From Streptomyces gossypii (GTDB lineage: Bacteria; Actinomycetota; Actinomycetes; Streptomycetales; Streptomycetaceae): a DNA stretch of 64,000 bases. The translations under genes were made by a program, and so were the position numbers. Location: positions 1-64,000 of the forward strand of contig NZ_JAJAGO010000008.1 in the NCBI RefSeq assembly GCF_025165795.1, given 5' to 3'. Shown piece after piece: positions 55,100 through 63,612 of this stretch (position 1 is the stretch's first letter; each line of letters opens with the position of its first letter). The notes beneath the pieces are model-generated. The model did not search any database and had not been told where the DNA came from. It saw nothing but the letters and a program-made list of their open reading frames with translations.

Positions 55100-55474
55100 A
55101 TGTCTGAGCTTCCCCGGAGCGTCAATCTCGCGGAAAGGCTCTCGCAGTTCAGCGAGCTCTGGACGCAGAAGAAGGTGGCCGACCTCAACGACTACGAGGT
55201 GAAGCTCGCCAAGCTGAAAGGAGAATTCGTCTGGCACACCCATGACGAGACCGATGAACTGTTTCTGGTCATCAGCGGCCGGCTCACCATCCAGCTCAGG
55301 GCGGGAGACGTGGTCCTCGAACCCGGCGAGCTGTTCGTCGTGCCCCGCGGTGTCGAACACTGCCCGGTGGCGGACGAGGAGTCGGCAATCCTGTTGCTCG
55401 AGCCGGCGGGGACGATGAACACCGGTGACGCGGGCGGGCCGATGACCAAGGCAGCCGAGTCGCTCAGCACTTAA
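55100..55474 (+). CDS. Small cupin-domain protein
   Basis: This 124-residue single-domain protein is a bicupin half: GEFVWHTHDETDELFLVISG carries motif 1 (His-x-His...Glu) and PGELFVVPRGVEHCPVA carries motif 2 with its His, enough for a metal site. Relatives act as isomerases, dioxygenases or binding proteins for small molecules. It is preceded by a GTGAGGA sequence and is divergent from the AraC gene, forming a likely regulator/target pair. Function otherwise unknown. Confidence 0.88.
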   Translation: MSELPRSVNLAERLSQFSELWTQKKVADLNDYEVKLAKLKGEFVWHTHDETDELFLVISGRLTIQLRAGDVVLEPGELFVVPRGVEHCPVADEESAILLLEPAGTMNTGDAGGPMTKAAESLST

Positions 55475-55582
55475 GGGCTGTCCCGTGATCCCTGGCGGGC
55501 GCTCGACGACAGCTACGGCACCTCGCTGCGTTGCCGGAACGCCCGGACACGCCCAGCAGGTGTGCTTGTTCTGCGGCGGGAG

Positions 55583-55629
55583 AGGTCTGGTCCAGACCTA
55601 TTGACGGCGACTCGGGGTCACCTTACGTT
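55583..55629 (+). promoter_or_regulatory. DasR-type operator and promoter of the chitinase gene
   Basis: AGGTCTGGTCCAGACCT (55583-55599) is a perfect 8-bp inverted repeat with one central base and contains TGGTCCAGACCT, the element known from Streptomyces chitinase promoters and bound by DasR. It abuts TTGACG (55601-55606), followed after 17 bases by TACGTT (55624-55629). This leaves a leader of roughly 120 bases before the chitinase start. Confidence 0.85.
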
Positions 55630-55756
55630 CGGTCCATCATCCGCGTACGTCTCCAGACGCCCCACAGTCCCGGAGCTGAGCGTGCCTTCCAGACTGTTCC
55701 CCCTGCGCTCGCAGCTTCCACGGTGAGGGTGCGTCATGGCGCGAAGGGAGCACAAC

Positions 55757-56821
55757 ATGATCGGTCGGATTCCCCGTCTACTGGGGGTCGGTCTGGCGAT
55801 GGCGTTCGCCGTGCCGATGCTGATCGCCTCGGCGCCCAGCGCGGCGACGAAGGCGGCGCAGCAGGAAACCTGCGCGGTCAAGTCAAAGCCCTCGGGCAAG
55901 GTGCTCCAGGGCTATTGGGAGAACTGGGACGGCGCGGCCAACGGCGTGCACCCGCCGTTCGGCTGGACGCCCATCACGGACAGCCGCATCCGTGACCACG
56001 GCTACAACGTGCTCAACGCCGCGTTCCCCGTGATCCGTTCGGACGGCACCGTGCTGTGGGAGGACGGCATGGACCGGACGGTGAAGGTGGCGTCCCCGGC
56101 CGAGATGTGCGCGGCGAAGGCCTCCGGCCAGACCATCCTGATGTCCATCGGCGGAGCCACGGCCGGTATCGACCTCAGCTCCCGCACCGTCGCCGACCGG
56201 TTCATCGAGACGGTGGTGCCGATCCTCAAGGAGTACAACTTCGACGGGATCGACATCGACATCGAGACCGGCCTCGTCGGCAGCGGCGACATCAACCAGC
56301 CGTCCACCTCGCAGGCCAACCTCATCCACATCATCGACGGCGTACTCGCCCGCATGCCCGCCAACTTCGGTCTGACGATGGCGCCGGAGACGGCCTACGT
56401 CACCGGCGGCAGCGTGGTCTACGGCTCGATCTGGGGCGCGTACCTGCCGATCGTGAAGAAGTACGCGGACAACGGCCGCCTGTGGTGGCTGAACATGCAG
56501 TACTACAACGGCAGCATGTACGGGTGCTCCGGCGACTCGTACTCCGCGGGCACGGTCGCCGGCTTCACCGCGCAGACGGACTGCCTGAACAAGGGCCTGG
56601 TCATCCAGGGCACCACGATCAAGGTCCCCTACGACAAGCAGGTTCCGGGGCTTCCGGCCCAACCGGGTGCCGGTGGGGGCTACATGTCGCCGAGCCTGGT
56701 CTCGCAGGCGTGGAACCACTACAACGGCGGCCTGAAGGGCCTGATGACCTGGTCGCTGAACTGGGACGGCTCCCGCTCCTGGAGCTTCGGCGACAACGTC
56801 AGGTCCCTCCAGGGCCGCTGA
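55757..56821 (+). CDS. Secreted GH18 chitinase
   Basis: This 354-residue protein has a Sec signal (about 1-33, ending SAPSAATKA) and a GH18 TIM barrel with the catalytic FDGIDIDIE, where Glu170 is the acid/base. No chitin-binding or fibronectin domain is fused, as in compact ChiC/ChiD-like catalytic modules. It degrades chitin to chitobiose outside the cell. The ATG at 55757 has AAGGGAG at 6-7 bases; an ATG at 55736 with a weaker GAGGG site would add MARREHN. The DasR site upstream predicts induction by N-acetylglucosamine derivatives. Confidence 0.95.
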   Translation: MIGRIPRLLGVGLAMAFAVPMLIASAPSAATKAAQQETCAVKSKPSGKVLQGYWENWDGAANGVHPPFGWTPITDSRIRDHGYNVLNAAFPVIRSDGTVLWEDGMDRTVKVASPAEMCAAKASGQTILMSIGGATAGIDLSSRTVADRFIETVVPILKEYNFDGIDIDIETGLVGSGDINQPSTSQANLIHIIDGVLARMPANFGLTMAPETAYVTGGSVVYGSIWGAYLPIVKKYADNGRLWWLNMQYYNGSMYGCSGDSYSAGTVAGFTAQTDCLNKGLVIQGTTIKVPYDKQVPGLPAQPGAGGGYMSPSLVSQAWNHYNGGLKGLMTWSLNWDGSRSWSFGDNVRSLQGR

Positions 56822-56831
56822 CGCGCAGTCC

Positions 56832-57785
56832 TTACGTCAGCCGGACCGCGCCCTGGTCCGTGGTGGTGCGGCGCCAGTGGTCCCAGGGCTGCGCCGCGAT
56901 CCACTCGGCCACCGGGGTGAGCCGTACGCCCAGTCGGCGTGCGGTCCGCCCCGGGTCCGGGGCGAGCAGGCCGGGGTCTTCGCCGGTGCTCACATGGTGA
57001 TAGATCCCGGCCACCCCCGCGGCGGCCTCGGCGCCCAGGACATGGCTCAGCCCCTCCTCGAACTGCGGGACGCTCAGCGGCTGGTAGACCACCTCCCTTC
57101 CCCACACGCGGGCGAACGCCTCGGCGAGCTGCGGTCCGGTCAGCACCTCCGCCCCGCCGACGTGCAGGACCCGGCCCACTGCGTCCTCCGCCTCCAGAGC
57201 CGCCGCCACCACGGCCGCGAGGTCGGTGTGCGGCATCCACGCCACCCGCTCGCCGGCGGGAAGCGGATAGGCGAGCACTCCGTCATCGACAAGCGCCGGG
57301 CCGTTCCAGGGGCTGAAGAGGTTGTCGAGGTAGACGGGCGGGCGCACCACCACGGTGGGTACCCCGCTCCCCCGCAGCACCTCCTCGGCCGCCCGCCGCG
57401 TCTCGAAGCCGGGACGGCGCGTCGCCACCTCTGGCAAGGGGGTGTTGGTGTTGCAGACGAGCCGCTGGACACCCGCCTCATGGGCCGCACGGGCGAGGTT
57501 GCGGGCGTAGCGGAGGACGGTCGCCTTGTCGTAGACCAGCGGCAGCGTCACCGCCGCGTGGGTGACGCCTTCGAAGGCCCGGCGCATGTCCTCGGCGCTG
57601 CCCAGGTCCCCACGGACCGTCGGCACCGCGGGGCCCGGCCGATCGGGGGCGGGGCCCGGCGGGTTGCGGGCGAGACCGGTCACGTCCTCGCCCCTCTGGG
57701 CGAGTAGCCGTGCGATTGCTCCGCCCTGGAAGCCGGTGGCTCCGGTCACCAGGAATCGCTTCGGGCGCTGCTCGTTCTCGGTCAT
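56832..57785 (-). CDS. NmrA/SDR-like NAD(P)-dependent oxidoreductase
   Basis: This 317-residue atypical short-chain dehydrogenase starts with the NAD(P)-binding FLVTGATGFQGGAIARLLA (about 11-29; G-x-x-G-x-x-G) and has the NmrA-like middle (VCNTNTPLPEVATRRPGFE) and late substrate-domain. The usual YxxxK is replaced, so it may act as a redox sensor or isomerase rather than a standard dehydrogenase. Its ATG overlaps the MFS stop (ATGA). Together with the MFS exporter and the divergent AraC regulator it forms a compact resistance/efflux-like cassette. Confidence 0.9.
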   Translation of the reverse strand: MTENEQRPKRFLVTGATGFQGGAIARLLAQRGEDVTGLARNPPGPAPDRPGPAVPTVRGDLGSAEDMRRAFEGVTHAAVTLPLVYDKATVLRYARNLARAAHEAGVQRLVCNTNTPLPEVATRRPGFETRRAAEEVLRGSGVPTVVVRPPVYLDNLFSPWNGPALVDDGVLAYPLPAGERVAWMPHTDLAAVVAAALEAEDAVGRVLHVGGAEVLTGPQLAEAFARVWGREVVYQPLSVPQFEEGLSHVLGAEAAAGVAGIYHHVSTGEDPGLLAPDPGRTARRLGVRLTPVAEWIAAQPWDHWRRTTTDQGAVRLT

Positions 57786-59254
57786 CTGCGCATGCCTCTC
57801 TGAGGAGTTCGGGCGGGAGGTGGGAGTGGAAGGCGCAGCCGAAGCGTCAGCAGCGCGCCGATCGCCGCGAGGGCGGCGCCGACCAGGAACGCGGTGCTGA
57901 AGCCCGCCGTGAGAGCCGCCTCGGTGCCCGCCGCGCCCGCCGTCCCCGTACCGGCCGCCACCCCGGTGCCGGCCACCGCCTCCGTGCGCGCCGCCGCGAC
58001 GCCGGACAGCACCGCCAGACCGAGCACCGAGCCGAACTGCAGTCCGGTGTTCACCAGGCCCGAGGCCAGTCCCGCCTCGTCCCGCGAGGTACCCACCGTG
58101 GCAGCGATGTTGGTGGTGACGGCGACCAGCGGCAGGGCGACCCCGAGGAGCAGACTCGGCGGCAGGACGTCGGCGGCGAAGGAGCCGGTGACCGACAGCC
58201 TCGACTGCCAGGCCATGCCGAACGCCACGAGTACGAACCCGGTGCACATGACGGCCCGCAGCCCGTATCGCCCGATCAGCCGATCGGCGACGGCGGCGAC
58301 CGCCACGACCACCAGCGACAGCGGCAGCAGCGCGAGTCCGCTGCCGACCGCTCCGTAGTCCAGGACCTGCTGGAGGTAGAGGCTCACCAGGAAGAACATC
58401 GGGAACAGCGACATCTGCCACATCACGGCGAGTCCGTTCGCCAGCCGCAGCGTGCGGCGCCGGAAGACGGCGAGTGGCACCAGCGGGAAGGGCGCCCGGC
58501 GCTCGATGTGCACGAACAGCGCCAGCAGCGCCATCGAGGCTGCGGCCGTGAGCAGGGTCCGCGGCTCGTCCCAGCCCGCCTCCCCGGTACTGACGAGCGC
58601 GTACGCGAGCAGGGCCAGTCCGAGGGTCACGGTGACGGCGCCCGGCAGGTCGAAGCCGGGTGCCCGCCCCGCGTATGCGGCCCGGCCCGGCGGCAGCAGC
58701 CGGAGGGCCGGGACGATGAGCACCGGTACGGCGGCGGCGTTCATGGCGAATGTCGCCTCCCAGCCGAGCCAGCTGGTCAGTACGCCGCCCAGCACGGTGC
58801 CCACCGCGCCGCCCGCCCCGGCCATCGCCGCGAAGACCCCGAGCGCCCGGTGGCGCTCGGGGCCGTCGGCGAACAGCGTGAGCAGCAGCGCGAGGCTGGC
58901 GGCACCGGCCATCGCGGCGCCGACTCCCTGGACCGCGCGTGCGGTGATCAGCAGCGCGGCGCTGTCCGCGAAGGCACCGGGCAGTGAGCCGACGGCGAGG
59001 GTGGCGAGTCCGGCGACGAACAGCCTGCGCCTGCCGAGCAGATCGGCGGCACGGCCGCTCAGCAGGAGCAGGCCGCCGAAGGAGACGAGATAGGCGTTCG
59101 CCACCCAGGAGAGTGCGGCGGGTGATATGTCCAGATCCCTGCCCATGGAGGGCGCCGCCACATTGATCACCGAGGTGTCCAGGATCAGGAGGAACTGGGT
59201 GCAGGCGAGCAGCGCGAGCGCGCGTCCACGGTTGCCGGGGCCACTGCCGGTCAT
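57782..59254 (-). CDS. DHA2-family MFS drug/metabolite exporter
   Basis: This 490-residue protein has 14 predicted helices. Motif A (GRAADLLGRRRLFVAG) and the motif C-like region (GAGGAVGTVLGGVL) mark a proton-driven exporter of the DHA2 subfamily; the opening LLILDTSVINVAAPSM matches motif D1. The last loop has an Ala/Gly/Thr low-complexity insert (VAGTGVAAGTGTAGAAG). It is the first gene after the divergent AraC promoter and is coupled to the NmrA-like gene. Substrate unknown. Confidence 0.93.
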   Translation of the reverse strand: MTGSGPGNRGRALALLACTQFLLILDTSVINVAAPSMGRDLDISPAALSWVANAYLVSFGGLLLLSGRAADLLGRRRLFVAGLATLAVGSLPGAFADSAALLITARAVQGVGAAMAGAASLALLLTLFADGPERHRALGVFAAMAGAGGAVGTVLGGVLTSWLGWEATFAMNAAAVPVLIVPALRLLPPGRAAYAGRAPGFDLPGAVTVTLGLALLAYALVSTGEAGWDEPRTLLTAAASMALLALFVHIERRAPFPLVPLAVFRRRTLRLANGLAVMWQMSLFPMFFLVSLYLQQVLDYGAVGSGLALLPLSLVVVAVAAVADRLIGRYGLRAVMCTGFVLVAFGMAWQSRLSVTGSFAADVLPPSLLLGVALPLVAVTTNIAATVGTSRDEAGLASGLVNTGLQFGSVLGLAVLSGVAAARTEAVAGTGVAAGTGTAGAAGTEAALTAGFSTAFLVGAALAAIGALLTLRLRLPLPPPARTPQRGMRR

Positions 59255-59348
59255 CTCGCTGCTTGCCGCCTTTCCGACAGGGGTGGGGTGAGGACACGGG
59301 GCGGCATGGGCCCGCCCGGCCCCTGCAAGGATTCAGCGCCGGGCAGCT

Positions 59349-59388
59349 ACGATCAATTAACGGAACACCCTCATGGTTTAAGGATCGT
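59349..59388. promoter_or_regulatory. Imperfect inverted repeat between the MFS and AraC genes
   Basis: ACGATCAATTAAC (59349-59361) and GTTTAAGGATCGT (59376-59388) pair at 10 of 13 positions around a 14-base centre. The tract is unusually AT-rich and ends two bases before the AraC GTG start, so it may hold the operator and promoters of this divergent pair. Confidence 0.5.
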
Positions 59389-59390
59389 CC

Positions 59391-60443
59391 GTGGACCTCG
59401 CACCGATTTCCGCGCCCGCGGATGTGCTCAGCGAGCTGCTGAAGCCGCTGCGCCTGACGGACATCTACTCCAGCAAGTGGCTGGCAGGCGGCACTTGGGG
59501 CGTCGTCGGTGAACAGGACAGCCACGCCGTCCTCCACTACATGGTGCGCGGCAGCTGCTTCGTCACCCTGGACGAAGCCGAGCCGGTTTCACAGGCCAGA
59601 CAGACCGGACAGGCCGAGCGGGTCGGGCCGGGCCGGCTGGTCCGGTTGGAGGAGGGGGATCTCGCGCTCTTCCCGCACGGCACCGCCCACACCTTCTCCT
59701 CCGCCCCCGGCCGCGCGACCGCCGGCCTGCGCACCTTCCTGCCCGACCTGCCCCCGGGCGGCTCGGGCGTCGTCACCCTCGGCAGCGCAGCCCCCGACAC
59801 CGAACTGCTCTGCGCGAGCCTCCACTACGACCCCGGCACCGAACCGGGCCTCTACCGCGCGCTCCCCCGCGTACTCGTGCTGCGCGCCCACCTGCTGCGG
59901 GGCGAGACGCTGCTGCTGCGTACGCTCGACTCGCTGAGTGCGGAGATCGGCCGTACGGCGCCCGGCGCCCGGCTGGTTTCGCTGCGCGCCTTCGAGATGG
60001 TGTTCGTACTGTCACTGCGGGCCGCCATGGAGCGGCTGACGGACACCTCGCCCGCGCTGCGGGCGCTGCGGCACGCGGGGGTCAGCAAGGCTCTGACGGC
60101 CATCTACAGCGCGTTCGCCCAACCGTGGACGGTGGGGACGCTGGCCCGTGAGGCGGGCATGTCCCGCTCCGTCTTCTCCCAGGTCTTCCGGGAACTCGTC
60201 GGTGAGCCCCCTGCCCGCCACCTGCTGTTGCGGCGGCTGCAGGAGGCGCGGCTGCTGCTGGCCGACGGTGCGGTGGCGCAGCGGGACATCCCCGGACGTG
60301 TCGGTTACGAGAGCCGGGTGGGCTTCCATCTGGCCTTCCGCAGGGAGTTCGGCATGACCCCGGGCGAGTACCGCGCGCTGCGGTGTGGAGGTGCGGCGTC
60401 CGCCCCTGTGGAGTCTTCGCCGCGCGACCACGTGACCATGTGA
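59391..60443 (+). CDS. AraC-family regulator with cupin-6 sensor domain
   Basis: This 350-residue protein has a long N-terminal cupin_6 domain (about 10-210, LRLTDIYSSKWLAGGTWGVV and LALFPHGTAHTF) and two helix-turn-helix motifs (about 230-335, TVGTLAREAGMSRSVFSQVF and GYESRVGFHLAFRREFGMTP, GEYR). The start is a GTG with AAGGA upstream. It is divergent from the MFS/NmrA pair and probably controls it. The same three protein types occur as broken remnants at 8.85-9.73 kb. Confidence 0.92.
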   Translation: MDLAPISAPADVLSELLKPLRLTDIYSSKWLAGGTWGVVGEQDSHAVLHYMVRGSCFVTLDEAEPVSQARQTGQAERVGPGRLVRLEEGDLALFPHGTAHTFSSAPGRATAGLRTFLPDLPPGGSGVVTLGSAAPDTELLCASLHYDPGTEPGLYRALPRVLVLRAHLLRGETLLLRTLDSLSAEIGRTAPGARLVSLRAFEMVFVLSLRAAMERLTDTSPALRALRHAGVSKALTAIYSAFAQPWTVGTLAREAGMSRSVFSQVFRELVGEPPARHLLLRRLQEARLLLADGAVAQRDIPGRVGYESRVGFHLAFRREFGMTPGEYRALRCGGAASAPVESSPRDHVTM

Positions 60444-60554
60444 TCGTATGACTGGGTGACCGGTGCTCGCCTGCCGTCCGGGGCGGCCGGGTCGGGGTAC
60501 TGATGTCCGGACCGCTAGCATCGCATTCCGGCATCAGGAACGGAGTGTTCATCT

Positions 60555-61430
60555 GTGCGTCATCTTCGCGTCGGCGTGGCCATCTTGACCATGGGGAACC
60601 GGAACGACGAACTGCAGAAACTACTCGACTCCGTTGCGGCTCAGAAAGTCCCCGCGACCCAGATCGTGGTGGTCGGGAACGGCTCACCGCTGCCACCCCT
60701 CCCCGCCGGTACGACCGAGGTCGAACTGGAGGAGAACCTGGGCGTCTCCGGCGGCCGCAACGCCGCGCTCGACAAGCTCCGGGAACTGGGTGACGTCGAC
60801 CTGGTCGTCAACCTGGACGACGACGGGCTGCTGATCAGCCCGGACGTCTTCGGCCAGCTCACCGACCTCTACGCGGCTGATCCGAGCCTGGGCATCGTGA
60901 GCTTCCGCATCGCCGACGAGCGGGGCCGTACGCAGCGCAGGCACGTGCCCCGGCTGCGCACCAGCGACCCCGCGCGCGGCGGACTCGTCACCACCTTCCT
61001 CGGCGGCGGACACGCCCTCTCCATGGAGATGCTGGAGCAGACCGGCGGCTGGCCCGACGAGTTCTTCTTCGCCCACGAGGAGACCGACCTCGCCTGGCGG
61101 GCACTGGACGCGGGCTGGCAGATCCGCTACGAACCGGAACTCGTACTCCAGCACCCCTGGACCTCCCCGGCCCGGCACGCGGTCTACTACCGGATGGTCG
61201 CCCGCAACCGCGTATGGCTGGCCAAGCGGCATCTGCCCGCGCTGCTGGTGCCGCTCTATCTGGGCACCTGGGTGGCCCTGACCGCCGCGCGGACCCGGTC
61301 CCCCGCCGGACTGCGGGCCTGGGCGGGCGGCTTTTCCGAGGGGATACGGAATCCCTGCGGGCCGCGGCGGCCGATGCGGTGGCGCACGGTGTGGCGTATG
61401 ACGAGGCTGGGGCGGCCCCCGATCATCTAG
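60555..61430 (+). CDS. Glycosyltransferase family 2
   Basis: This 291-residue GT-A glycosyltransferase has the nucleotide-sugar region VGVAILTMGNRNDELQKLL, the ExxLGxSGGRNxAL loop, the DxD-like motif NLDDDG (about 94-97) and the acceptor-side GGWPDEFFFAHEETDLAWRA motif with the catalytic Asp/Glu. The GTG start at 60555 follows a GGAG. It resembles the rhamnosyl/glucosyl transferases that extend cell-wall or exopolysaccharides. It is convergent with the next glycosyltransferase-like gene and likely belongs to a cell-surface glycan cluster that continues beyond the window. Confidence 0.92.
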   Translation: MRHLRVGVAILTMGNRNDELQKLLDSVAAQKVPATQIVVVGNGSPLPPLPAGTTEVELEENLGVSGGRNAALDKLRELGDVDLVVNLDDDGLLISPDVFGQLTDLYAADPSLGIVSFRIADERGRTQRRHVPRLRTSDPARGGLVTTFLGGGHALSMEMLEQTGGWPDEFFFAHEETDLAWRALDAGWQIRYEPELVLQHPWTSPARHAVYYRMVARNRVWLAKRHLPALLVPLYLGTWVALTAARTRSPAGLRAWAGGFSEGIRNPCGPRRPMRWRTVWRMTRLGRPPII

Positions 61431-61594
61431 GGTCTCTCGTTTGGATCTCGCTGGGCTCGCGTGCCCTGGTGCCGCACCTCGCCGCGTTGTCGGAGTCGCC
61501 CGAGTACGCCCGGTACGAGGACGTTCCTCCGCCTTGCGATCCGTCCCCTGCCTGCGACGGGGAGACCCCCGCACCGGACGCCGCAGGGTGATCC

Positions 61595-63370
61595 TCAAAG
61601 ACCGCCCGGACAGGGCCAAGTGCTTGTCGGGGAGAGGTGGATGCCCTCGTAGGCGAGCCACTGGGCGAACGAGTGGAGGCCGAGGCGCAGATCGGTGGAC
61701 GGCTTCCAGCCAGGCGGTGCGGGCCAGGCTCGCGCCGCTTCCGGTGCGGACTCGCCGAGCCGCGCCGGTGACAGCTCCTCACCGGCGGCCAGCGGGACCG
61801 GCCGGACGGCCTCGCGGACGGCCGCCGCCAGACCGGCGACCGTACACGGCTCGCGGGCCGCGAGGCAGAACTGCCGCTTTGGCGGCGGATCGTGCAGCAG
61901 CCGGGAGAGAGCCTCCGTCAGATCGGCGGTGTGCAGCGGGCGCACGGGTGCGCCCGGGGCGGGGTACAGGTGCAGGGGGCGGCTCCGCAGCGCGTCCCAC
62001 ACCAGGCGCCCGATGGGTGATTCCCGCGAGCAGCCGGGGCCGTAGAGGTCGCCCACCGCAAGGGTGTACGAGGCCGGGGTGCTCGGGGTGCTCGGGGTGG
62101 CTGGGGTGCCGGTCAGGATGCGCACGGCGATCGTGGGCTGCCCGCGCCCGTCCGGTCCGTTCAGGCCACGCAGGTCGAGCAGCGCGTCGAGGCCGCCTTC
62201 GGCCGGGGCGCCTGAGCCGAGGACGGTGACCCGGTGGCCCCGGTCCGTCAGCCCCCGCACGACGTGTTCCCCCAGCGGGGTCGCCGCGCCTCGCACGCCG
62301 ACCCGCCGTAGCCGGGCCGGGCGGGCCGCCCCGCCCGCCGCCGACTCGCCTTCCCGTGCCCCCGCTTCGAGACCCGCTTGCAGGCCCGCCCGGACGATCC
62401 GGGCGAACGCGTCGCGACGCTCCTCGATCTGCTCCTCCGTGGCGGCATGGCTGATGCCGCCTGGCCCCAGCGTCGCCAGCGACTCGTCCAGCACCGCCTC
62501 GTCGACAGCACCGCCCGCGCACCGGTGCCGCTCGCGCAGGGACACGAAGCCCATGGTGAAGGCGGTGAGCCAGGCCGCGTGCCCGCCGTCCGGCACGCCC
62601 GCGCCGAGGGTGCGGGCGGGTGACAGCCGTTCGGGCCGCAGCCCGGCGCCTTCGAGGTACTGCTCGCATCCGAGGTGGAGCCAGCGCTCCGGCCCTGGGC
62701 CGTCCTGCCGGACGGCACACTGCGCGAGACCCTGCTTGAAGAACGGCACGACCCGCAGACCGGTGAGCCGCGCGCCCTCGTGCGCCGGGGCGTACGACGG
62801 CAGGAAGCACACCGAACGGCGCGGCCCGCGGAAGGCGTTGCCGGAGATGCTGCCGTGGTCCTCGTGTTCGGCGAAGCTGGGGACCGACACGTAGGCCGGG
62901 ATGCCACGGGCTCGCAGGTAGCGGCTCATCAGGATGTCGTCGGGCCAGCCGTCACCCACCCGGCGTCTGCCGTACGCCACGAATCCGGCGGCGATCTGCC
63001 GGGGCAGGATGAGCGCGACGCAGGGGAAGTACTCCCCCACGGCTCCGACCCAGCGGGCACCCGCCATGGCGCCGAAGCGTGCCGCCGCGCCGTTCCGCGA
63101 ATCCCACAGGGCGAAGAGCGCGAGCGCCGCGTCCGGCATCTCCTCGACCGCCCGGCGGGCCCGCGCGAAGAAACTTTCGGACAGGATCATGTCGTCCTGA
63201 ACGACCAGATGGTGGGTGGCGCCCTCCTCGATGGCCGACCACGCGGCCAGCGCGGTGCGCAGCACCGAGGGTGTGCCGGCCGGGTCCGGGTCCATGACGA
63301 CGCGTAACGCTCCCGGCGGGGCTTGTGAGGCCAGCCGTTCCGCCGCGGGGAGACGCTTCGGATGAGTCAT
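61595..63370 (-). CDS. Glycosyltransferase-like / Rossmann epimerase-like fusion protein
   Basis: This 591-residue protein joins two modules. The first (about 20-320) resembles glycosyltransferases that act on a lipid or protein: HHLVVQDDMILSESFFARAR with an acidic DD pair, and SVPSFAEHEDHGSISGNA. The second (about 355-560) begins RRVGVRGAATPLGEHVVRGL, a degenerate NAD(P)-binding motif, and continues like a nucleoside-sugar epimerase (SLEAL-type RDLRG, DLYGPGCSRESPIGRLV, TADLTEALSRLL). The glycine-rich loop has lost its third glycine, so cofactor binding is doubtful. ATG at 63370 or 63388. Confidence 0.78.
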   Translation of the reverse strand: MTHPKRLPAAERLASQAPPGALRVVMDPDPAGTPSVLRTALAAWSAIEEGATHHLVVQDDMILSESFFARARRAVEEMPDAALALFALWDSRNGAAARFGAMAGARWVGAVGEYFPCVALILPRQIAAGFVAYGRRRVGDGWPDDILMSRYLRARGIPAYVSVPSFAEHEDHGSISGNAFRGPRRSVCFLPSYAPAHEGARLTGLRVVPFFKQGLAQCAVRQDGPGPERWLHLGCEQYLEGAGLRPERLSPARTLGAGVPDGGHAAWLTAFTMGFVSLRERHRCAGGAVDEAVLDESLATLGPGGISHAATEEQIEERRDAFARIVRAGLQAGLEAGAREGESAAGGAARPARLRRVGVRGAATPLGEHVVRGLTDRGHRVTVLGSGAPAEGGLDALLDLRGLNGPDGRGQPTIAVRILTGTPATPSTPSTPASYTLAVGDLYGPGCSRESPIGRLVWDALRSRPLHLYPAPGAPVRPLHTADLTEALSRLLHDPPPKRQFCLAAREPCTVAGLAAAVREAVRPVPLAAGEELSPARLGESAPEAARAWPAPPGWKPSTDLRLGLHSFAQWLAYEGIHLSPTSTWPCPGGL

Positions 63371-63612
63371 CACCGCACCGCTCAGCATGGCGTGCCCGAC
63401 ACGGCGCCGCTCGACCGCTCACGCGTCACAGATCCTCCGTCTTCCGGTACGGGCGCAACTGGAATCGGACAGTACGGCGGCCGGTCCCGGAGCCGCAAGA
63501 CTGCCGAAAGGCCCTCTGGCACAGACCAATGACACTCGCCATGATGACTTCACGGGCACATCCCGTCACACAAGGGCACCAGACTCCCTCGGAGTCCGAC
63601 GAGAGGCTTCCC

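Noticed and set aside
61214..61591. Second reading frame inside and beyond the GT2 gene
   Set aside because: The first half is a shadow of the glycosyltransferase; the part beyond its stop is too short to call a gene.
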